From Cydia pomonella (taxonomy: Eukaryota > Arthropoda > Insecta > Lepidoptera > Tortricidae), in NCBI RefSeq assembly GCF_033807575.1, contig NC_084707.1, positions 13,316,550 through 13,380,549 on the forward strand: a stretch of DNA of 64,000 bases. The letters are read 5' to 3'. Below the pieces are notes generated by a model that was not told where the DNA came from, made no database searches, and saw nothing but the letters and a program-made list of their open reading frames with translations. Both the position numbers and the translations under genes were made by a program. Each line of letters opens with the position of its first letter. The stretch's first letter is position 1. Positions 56,708 to 64,000 of this stretch are shown here, piece by piece.

Positions 56708-58890
56708 CAATTTTATGAAATATTTAATATTCGTCCACGAACGAACGGAAACCCAAATAGCTAGGCGAATATTTAGTATGATGATTATATTTAAATATAT
56801 TTACTAAATACATTTGTTTTTCCTCTCGATATGATCTGTATCGCTTAATAAAGCAGGCATTTAGTTTACATCCACTCCTTTGTAAACGGTGTTTGAATAA
56901 AATGGTAATTTGTATCATTGGTTCTGGACCGATTTAAATTAAGGATTGTTGAATTTCGAATGAAAATAGCTTGAGTCCCAAGGAAGGACATAGATTACAG
57001 AAAGTATAAAACCAACTAAATATGATTTATAGGTACATATACGTTTATGTGATCAATTTTCAACTTAATAATGCAGTGGTCAGAAACTAGCTCATACGTG
57101 GACGAAAACTACCTCATAAGCGGACGGAAATTAAAATATCACTACTTTTGCAAAACATATTTTTTATTACAAAATATATTAAAACTGTAAATATTATTTA
57201 TAATCAAGTAATATTACCTAACTTAAAATAGACAATATGAGTAACACAAACAAATACAATACATTTAAATAAGTGTACTTTTAGAACTTTTTTCGCATTT
57301 CAAAGTTGAGTACTCCTATAACTGGACGCAATTTAACGCACCTACCTTATTTAACATATGACCACGGATCACTTCAATCTCTTATCCCCTCGATAAGTCA
57401 GATATCATGAAGATACAAGTTAATTTCCTGAATTTCGTCGGGCACATCGTTCGAGAGTCATCGCAAACAAATTACAAGTCAACAACAGGACGTACCAAAT
57501 AAATAACATTTAGATAGGTATGACGAAGGATCGCCAATTTCCCATGAATTCATCAATTTCGGAATATTCGTTAAAATCAGAACAGCAACACTTACCTGAC
57601 TAAATCCATTTCTGTTCCTCTTCTACATTCAAGTATTTCCAACTAAGTATGATTTATACTTGCCATCTTGTTTTAAAATACTCCTCCAGCCTCCAGATAC
57701 ACCTGCAGATCTATTGTGTATTTTTTCGTTAATCAGAGAATAGCCTTGACTAGCACCCCTGATTTCCTGCTGCTTACCTACATTGTTAGAATTAATCAAC
57801 GTGTGACAGCCTGACAACGTAAATTTAGCAGGAAGTAGGTACCTATAATTGCAAAACAAATAAAAAGTAAAGTAATACTTGCAGTCATGGTCAGCATTCA
57901 ACAAACACAAACGTAGGCATGTCTTCCATATCTCAGGACCATATGGGATCCTGGATCTTTCGGAAAGTGTGTGTGTGGGGTCAAAGTCAACAACGCAGAA
58001 TCTAAATCTAAATTAGATTCTAAAAGCAAGGGATTATACGTCGCGGATACCATCTCCAAGCGTAATTTGATGTTTACCTGTAGAAAATTTAGTCATTTAT
58101 TTAGGTTAGATTAAGTGTTAAACTTTCTATAAATGTACACTTTGGTAGCTTATTCTGCTATTAAGTTTTTATTATTTATAGTTCCATTACTGGCTAATCA
58201 AATATTGTAAAACCAGTAAATGAACGGAGTGTTCATTTCAAGTTCATTTACTGGTGTCGTCTCAATTTATTTAGTTTATGTATCAGGAATTCAGCTCGTT
58301 TTTTGAGATTCTGCATGGAAAACGATTCTGATCCATTCAGTCAGTATTGGAAATGGCAAATTTCTATAAGTAAGTAGGTAAGTAAATACTTTATTGTACA
58401 TAAGAGAAAAATAGTACATTGTGCAACGAGGGGAGTAAGTGAAATTTTGGATACGAGGGTGGGAATTCCCGACAGCCGCAGGCAGCTGGAGCAGCCACGA
58501 TCAAAAATTATGTCAAAATATTTTAAACGACTGTTAAATTAATCAAATTATTTCATTTTAAACACAAACAAAAATATTCAATAAACGTCAGTATTTAAAA
58601 AAGTAAAACTCATTTATGCTACTTTGTTTGTATGAATAAGTGACATAATAAAAAAAATCTAGTGCTCCCTAGGGAGTTATAGGTTTTTTTTTCACGATAT
58701 GTAACTCCCGCGGGAACAAAATAGGCCTTTGCCCTTCAGTACACTACAATAAGAACTTTTTCGAGAAAGTGTGATGAAAAGACATATTGATTACATCAGA
58801 TAGAACATAATTTATTACTAGTTTTTTCATGCCTGTGTATGAACAATAATTCTTTGAACAATGTAACGACGAAATTTATAAATTTTAATG
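56708..58890. other. Non-coding stretch, no gene seen
   Basis: AT-rich, with short frames lacking any family resemblance. The piece near 58375-58440 (AAATACTTTATTGTACATAA, TAGTACATTGTGCAACGAGG) looks like an inverted retroposon tail. Confidence 0.5.
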
Positions 58891-58894
58891 GGGC

Positions 58895-59793
58895 TTATTC
58901 AATTCAATTCATTTTTATTTATCAAGTAACATGACTCATACAATTGGTTAGTATACAATACGATATTCATTCTTATATCTAATGTTAGTATATAATTAAT
59001 AAATTAAACATAATAAGGGCTGCAAGACACATGCATCTCACAGCAACGCCTCAAGTATGGACAGTCGAACCTGTCCGCAATTGAGCGCAGGATGGGGTTG
59101 GGGCTGTCCCGCACCCGGCGCACCAGGGATGAGCATCGCTTGCGTATGGTCGCATGAAAGCAATCCATACGCGCCTCCGCAAACATCCCAGATGCGCTAC
59201 AGAAGCGGGGCAGCCCCACCAACACCCGAAACGCATTATTATATTGTATTCGGAGGGCTCCATAGGCTCTCTGCGTATAATACCTCCATAAGCTGCATGA
59301 GTATAAAGATGTACAAAAGGCTCTAAACAATGTGACTTTTACTTCTTTTGTGCATCTAGCGAACTTACGGGCGATCATGTTAGCCCTCACAGATAGGGCC
59401 CTCCGTTCCCGCTCTATATCCATATTATCCTTCATATCAGATGTCACAATATGGCCTAAGTATTTAAAACTATTCACCCTCTCCAGTGATGAGCCATTTA
59501 ATTGTATTGGAGGTACCTCCCCTATCCTGTATCCTCTCGGCTCAAACACCATGTATTGAGTTTTGGTGATATTATACCTCAGGCCATGCTCAGTCGCATA
59601 CTTCTCACATACGAGAAGTAATTTGCGTAGTCCACAGGCCGACGCGCTGAGCAGAACCATGTCGTCTGCATAGCTTATATTATTAACACACACTGAGTCA
59701 ATATGGCAGCCGACATGCATTCCGCACAGCGCCTCGAGAAGCCCATTTATATACAAGTTAAAGAGTGTGGGCGAGGATAACCCTCCCTGCCTC
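58895..59793 (-). pseudogene. Non-LTR retrotransposon reverse transcriptase, C-terminal part (split by a hAT)
   Basis: A minus-strand frame (59004 to the hAT boundary at 59793) encodes LSSPTLFNLYINGLLEALCG, the catalytic YADD in SYADDMVLLS, FKYLGHIVTSD and a cysteine-rich C-terminus, as in Jockey- and CR1-type LINEs. It stops at about 59004. An AT-rich tail with AATAAAAATGAATTGAATTG follows to about 58895, probably the element's 3' end. The upstream part of the domain continues beyond the hAT insertion, at 62219. The frame itself is free of stops. Confidence 0.85.
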
Positions 59794-60060
59794 TAGGGAA
59801 TGCAAAAACCGGAGGTTTTTCAAAACCGGTTTTTTCTTCGGTTTTACCAACAAAAAAACCGAAACCGGTTAAAACCGGTTTCGGTTCGAAGGACCAATAA
59901 TTCTTAAATTCATCGCCATGGAATAAAGAAAAGATTGCTTCACGTGTAAAAACGAATGCAAGTATAGTATATACACGATTTTATCACGAAATTAAAGACA
60001 GAATATCTGACTATTATATTGTATTGTATGGGAATTGTCAAATGACTTAATGTTATTTGT

Positions 60061-61494
60061 AACTAGGAGTAGGAACTCACCAATTTAATTTAATTATTTT
60101 TTTGGTTTGTTGGTTAGACACCGATGGGATAGGTCATTTTTTCTTTAATATATGACAATAACTTATCTAAAGCATTTGACGTAATAAGTCACACAATGCT
60201 CCTGGATAAGTTAAAATGTTATGGCGTAACGGGTGAGGCGCATCGCTTAATTGCTTCATTTTTGTCGGGCCGAAGACAACAGGTTAAACTGTCCTCAAAT
60301 GGCAAACGATTCCAGTCTGACATTGGCCATATCAAGTTAGGCATTCCCCAAGGATCAGCCCTTGGAAACACTCTGTTTCTAGCCTACGTCAATGATCTCC
60401 CATCTGCCATCACAACCGGGCTGTCAGTACTATTTGCAGATGACACTACGGTCATAATCAGCGCGCAAACATACAAACAGCTTGGCGAGAATATCAATGA
60501 GGCATGTAGGCAGTTAAAACGGTGGTTTACTGCAAATGGGTTACTTCTTAACGTCAGCAAGTCTAACGTCATGTTATTCTCAGGACGGACGACTACTGCG
60601 CCCCCATGTGTAGTGGACTGCCCTATGCCAATGTGCAGTGAAACGAAGTTCCTTGGCTTTATGTTGGTTTCGAATCTGAACTGGAAGTGCCATGTTGACC
60701 AGCTGTGCAATAGATTGAGTAGTGCAGTCTTTGCGTTACGGAAGTTGAAACCCCTTGTTTCGTATGTTACATTAAAATCGATTTACTACGCTCACTTCCA
60801 CTCACTAATGACGTATGGTGTACTCATCTGGGGAAACTCTACGCATGCTAACCGAGTGTTTATCATGAAAAACAGGCAATAAGAACACTAGCAGGTGCGA
60901 AGCCTAGACATTCATGCAGGGGCCTTTTTGTAACGCACAAAATAATGACGCACTACTCGTTATATTTGTTCGAAATCCTTATGTATGTTAGAAATAACCT
61001 ATCTTTGTTTAAACGCGTTGAGGTAGCTGGTATAAACATTAGAACTACAGGTCGATTACGAACAGTTCCACGTCGCATGGCACTTGCAGCTAAGAACCCG
61101 CGTGTCATCGGTCCGACTTATTATGAGCGATTACCTGCAGAAATAAGGACGGACACATCCGATACAACATTCAAGCGTCTATTGAGAAACTTTTTACTGG
61201 ACAACCCATTATATTCAATAAGTGAATTTTTTGACATAACTGTATAATTTATAATTGAATAATGATTTGACATTGTGTTTGCGTATTCTTGATATTATTT
61301 GACGATCCTTTTCAGGTGAAAATTTTCATATATATATATTATTATTGAAATTAATTTATTTGGATTATCTTGTTATTATTTAAGTTTATTTCTGACGATC
61401 ACAATATAGATTCTTATAAATTGACATTGATGTAATTTGTACTGTAATCATATGTTGTGAAATAAATAAATCTAAATCTATATCAATTTATAAT
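60061..61494 (+). mobile_element. 5'-truncated LINE copy nested inside the hAT
   Basis: The copy is flanked by a 14-bp direct repeat, TTAATGTTATTTGT (60047-60060 and 61495-61508), consistent with target-primed insertion. It ends in AAATAAATAAATCTAAATCT-like units near 61460-61480. It carries the C-terminal half of a reverse transcriptase polyprotein on the plus strand. The exact 5' limit is inferred from the duplication. Confidence 0.75.
60155..61247 (+). pseudogene. LINE reverse transcriptase, truncated and with one frameshift
   Basis: The reading starts within the RT domain (LSKAFDVISHTML), then GIPQGSALGNTLFLAYVNDL, the catalytic FADD in LFADDTTVIIS, WFTANGLLLNVSKSN and FLGFML, typical of Jockey/CR1 or related LINEs. 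The frame breaks at about 60869, inside the run ATGAAAAACAGG. In the next frame the sequence continues as QAIRTLAGAKPRHSCRGLFV, THKIMTHYSLYLFE and FKRLLRNFLL, ending at a stop at 61245-61247. It is a dead copy with little other decay. Confidence 0.85.
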
Positions 61495-62218
61495 TTAATG
61501 TTATTTGTCTTAAATCAAATGGCCCAATCCGAAATCTTGCTCTAAGTTTTTCGCTGTCTTCTAGTATATATTCAAGTAGTTAATTCGTTTACTGTTACTA
61601 CCTTCCTTTATAAAATATTTGCTAAGTTATTATGGATTTGTAAAGTAGGAAATAAATGAAACAAGCTTTGTTTTTACTCCATAATCAACTTTAATTAGTA
61701 TTTGTACTATTAATCTCAAAAAAAGGTTCTCGGTAAGTCGTTATCACCGAACCAACAAGACTCTAAAGCTGCCATTGATATAATTGATTACGTGGAATTT
61801 TTCTACAGTGCATCGCATAATAAAATTATAAATTATAAGTAAGACCTTTTATACCCATTTTTATTAAAAAGTACTACTATACAATTCGTACACCAGCACG
61901 GATGTCCTGCCACTGCCAGTACTTTATATTATTTAAATCTTTCGTATTTGTGTATTTTGTACCGTAAAAATTCATTTAGCGTTACAAATGATCAAACTAA
62001 CACAACACCACATTATTTGATTTGATGTCGATTCAACCGGTTTAGGACCGATTTATACCCTTATAATGAATAAAACATGCAACTTAGGTAAATAAAAAAA
62101 ACCGAATAAATCCGAAACCGGTTTTTTCAAATTCTAAAAACCCTGTTTTGGGTTTCCGTCAAAAAACCGGTTTTAACCGGTTTTTTTGGTTTCGGTTAAA
62201 ACCGGTTTGCATTCCCTA

Positions 62219-62612
62219 CCTGCCTCACACCACACTCCAACCTGTATGGACTCGAGAGAGTACCTGACCACCTTACGCAGTTGACCTGGTTTCCATACCA
62301 ATACCTTAGAATACGCACTGTTTCCGGTGGTATGTTAGTGGCTCCTAATTTTTCCCACAAGATATTGTAGGAAACCAGGTCAAAAGCCTTAGATAAATCT
62401 AAGAAGCAAGCGTAAACCGGGGTTCTTCTATCTACATAGTACTTATTAAACATTGTCGCCAATATAATATTGCCAAATTTTCGCCAAATCTGATTAAATT
62501 GTCTGATCAAATCAAGCAATGTGGACTGAGGATGCAAATATTTAATTGGCGCGCCGATCTCACTTGATTCGATGTTAAGATTTTGTCCGACCACATGTGG
62601 ATGCGGATGCAA
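62219..62612 (-). pseudogene. Same outer LINE reverse transcriptase, N-terminal part
   Basis: On the minus strand, from about 62447 down to the hAT boundary, the frame gives PVYACFLDLSKAFDLVSYNI, then LRYWYGNQVNCVRWSG and LECGVRQ. These precede the GGLSSP part at 59793. Upstream of about 62450 the frame continues (APIKYLHPQSTLLDLIRQFN) but no longer resembles reverse transcriptase, so the LINE is probably truncated or joined to other sequence there. Confidence 0.8.
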
Positions 62613-62635
62613 GAATGCTAATTTTAGACGCTAAA

Positions 62636-62720
62636 ATCTGTCAAGCCTAAAGTGGCAAATTTAAAAAACGCGAAGGGTCTCACAGAAAATTAAATTTCGC
62701 GGCTTACAAATTTGTTTCAC
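62636..62720. repeat. Second copy of the GCGAAGGGT hairpin repeat
   Basis: GTCAAGCCTAAAGTGGC, then ATTTAAAAAACGCGAAGGGT and AAATTAAATTTCGCGGC. It matches 54683-54790 in order and in its inverted core. Confidence 0.55.
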
Positions 62721-62752
62721 AAACTGTAGTATGCGTGTTTGGGGGCATTTTT

Positions 62753-63547
62753 AGTGTTCCGTACCAAAAAGGTATACAAAATGAACCCTTATGGTGCGAC
62801 TCTGTCAGTCTGTCTGTCTGTCTATCTGTCACATCGCTAAATAGGTGTCTCGAAAACCACTTAAGCTATCGATTTGAAATTTGGAATAGTTATGAACAAC
62901 GCTAATAAGTAAGAAAGTATAATTTTTGTGTTTTATTTTTATTAACTATAGAAAATGCCTAATGGAAGGGAGGGGGCAAAATTTAAAAGTCTAATGACTA
63001 GATCAAGTGGGGTATCATTTGAAAGAGCTCAAATTGTAGATTCTAAAACTATTTTTTAGATATTTTTTCTTAGGTGAAAAAAAATATGAAGAATAATGTA
63101 AAAAAAATTCCCCCTTGATTTCCGAAGTTTACCGAAGAAAAATTATGAAATTTTTAAATAATATTAACATTACTATAAACTTTACAGGAAAAATATAATC
63201 ACACCTTTATCTTGATCTTGATTTATGATTGATAACTTTTTTTTATAAAAAAAAAACATTTCCGAATTCAGTTTGCAATTTAACAAACTTTAAGTATGTT
63301 TATTACATTTGAAATTTCTATGAGATTACATTAAAGGCACCCTTCTTCAAATGAAAGAACAATTTTTGAAATCGGTTCACATGATAGAGAATTATCCTCG
63401 AAAAACCAACATACGTGCATTACATAGCGCATATTAGTTAGACAATTTGCCAATAGTTGGCGCGGAACAGTATAGGTATAGGTACTTCTGATCAAGTCTT
63501 TCGCCTTTATACTTACACAAGATAATTCAAAGTTTGTACGGAACCCT
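62753..63547. mobile_element. GTTCCGTAC inverted-end element
   Basis: AGTGTTCCGTAC at 62753-62764 is matched in inverse by GTACGGAACCCT at 63536-63547 with one mismatch. After the left end comes a (TCTG)n run, then AAATAGGTGTCTCGAAAACC. This resembles the widespread lepidopteran repeat that starts with a GTTCCGTAC word and a CTGTCTGTC run. It is 795 bp and non-coding, and related in its ends to the element at 36735. Confidence 0.65.
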
Positions 63548-63767
63548 CGGTGCGCGAGTAATTGGAACTCGCACTTAACCGTTATTTTTTATTTCGAACG
63601 ATCGAATGTCACCATAAATTTGAAATTGGTGATTAAATTGTGTACGTGTGGACGCTAGATGAGATTGACGCAAAAAGAAATCCTTATCAAATCGGCGGAT
63701 TTTATCATTCTGTCTGGACACTCTGGACGGGCCTTTAGCTTGTTCCAACTCATAGATGGCAGGATCA

Positions 63768-63955
63768 GGGGGCCTACCGCAAAAACCGAAATCCGCGAAT
63801 TACAGGGATCGTTCTCATTTACTCTCACTAAGACGTTATTAGATATATTATAATGCCCGCATTTAACGAATCTCGATTTTCGCGATAATTTTAGTGAGAA
63901 TAAAAGAGAAAGATCCCCGCAATTTGTGAATTTCGGTTTTCGCGGTAGGCCCCCC
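63768..63955. mobile_element. MITE with long GGGGGCCTACCGC arms
   Basis: The left arm is GGGGGCCTACCGCAAAAACC, continuing GAAATCCGCGAATT and CGTTCTCATTTACTCTCACT. The right arm mirrors it: AGTGAGAATAAAAGAG, GAATTTCGGTTTTCGC, GGTAGGCCCCCC. The arms are about 65-70 bp with mismatches, so nearly the whole 188 bp folds on itself. Confidence 0.85.
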
Positions 63956-64000
63956 GATTATATAATTGGATATTATTGTACCTCTATGATTTTGCTCTTT

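Larger units (their letters stand above)
59794..62218. mobile_element. hAT element inserted in a LINE reverse transcriptase
   Basis: A 2425-bp element with an exact 8-bp target duplication, CCTGCCTC (59786-59793 and 62219-62226). Its inverted ends are TAGGGAATGCAAAAACCGG and CCGGTTTGCATTCCCTA. Both termini carry many AACCGGTT words, analogous to the CCGGATCC words of the hAT at 50327. No transposase is found. Removing it and one duplication copy restores the LINE frame across CGVRQGGLSSPTLF. Confidence 0.92.

Overview
This is eukaryotic, AT-rich, repeat-dense nuclear DNA, almost certainly from a moth or butterfly (Lepidoptera). The evidence is a Bcl-2 family gene with insect Buffy/Debcl-type architecture, a Mag-like Ty3/gypsy element with very short LTRs, a BEL/Pao element, and many short interspersed repeats of kinds I recognise as common in lepidopteran genomes (repeats ending in CTACGGAACCCTA, hAT elements starting TAGGGATGCAAA, tRNA-derived SINEs, LINE tails). 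Family names for the short repeats come from recognition, not from a database search.

Positions 1 to about 29,750 are a satellite array with a monomer of about 171 bp. It has higher-order structure and several recent multi-monomer duplications. Two full-length LTR retrotransposons interrupt it: a BEL/Pao element on the minus strand (1050-8095, identical 241-bp LTRs, target duplication CAGT) and a Mag-like Ty3/gypsy element on the plus strand (10675-15544, 107-bp LTRs with one difference, target duplication TTCTA). Both entered the same few bases of the monomer. At about 28,660-28,690 the array flips orientation and ends in about six more diverged inverted monomers.

Positions 29,750-38,100 hold no convincing complete gene. 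They contain MITE-like inverted repeats, an unusual palindrome built from GGCGGCCAA words, a decayed LINE tail, a SINE split by a 429-bp insertion, and one possible upstream exon at 35458-35608.

Positions 38,108-53,614 carry the one cellular gene I can support: a multi-exon plus-strand Bcl-2 family gene. Five exons join in frame (38108-38309, 46912-47150, 49259-49519, 49762-49920, 53465-53614) and encode BH3-, BH1- and BH2-like regions and a C-terminal membrane anchor. The true 5' end is unresolved. The introns are full of transposon fragments, including a 2.2-kb hAT element with an exact 8-bp target duplication. A copy of the region around the last splice acceptor lies inverted about 3 kb downstream, itself interrupted by a MITE.

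Positions 54,000-64,000 are transposon-derived or anonymous DNA. The clearest structure is a three-level nest: a minus-strand LINE reverse transcriptase is split by a 2.4-kb hAT element (8-bp duplication CCTGCCTC), and that hAT is itself entered by a plus-strand LINE copy. The window ends with further inverted-repeat elements.
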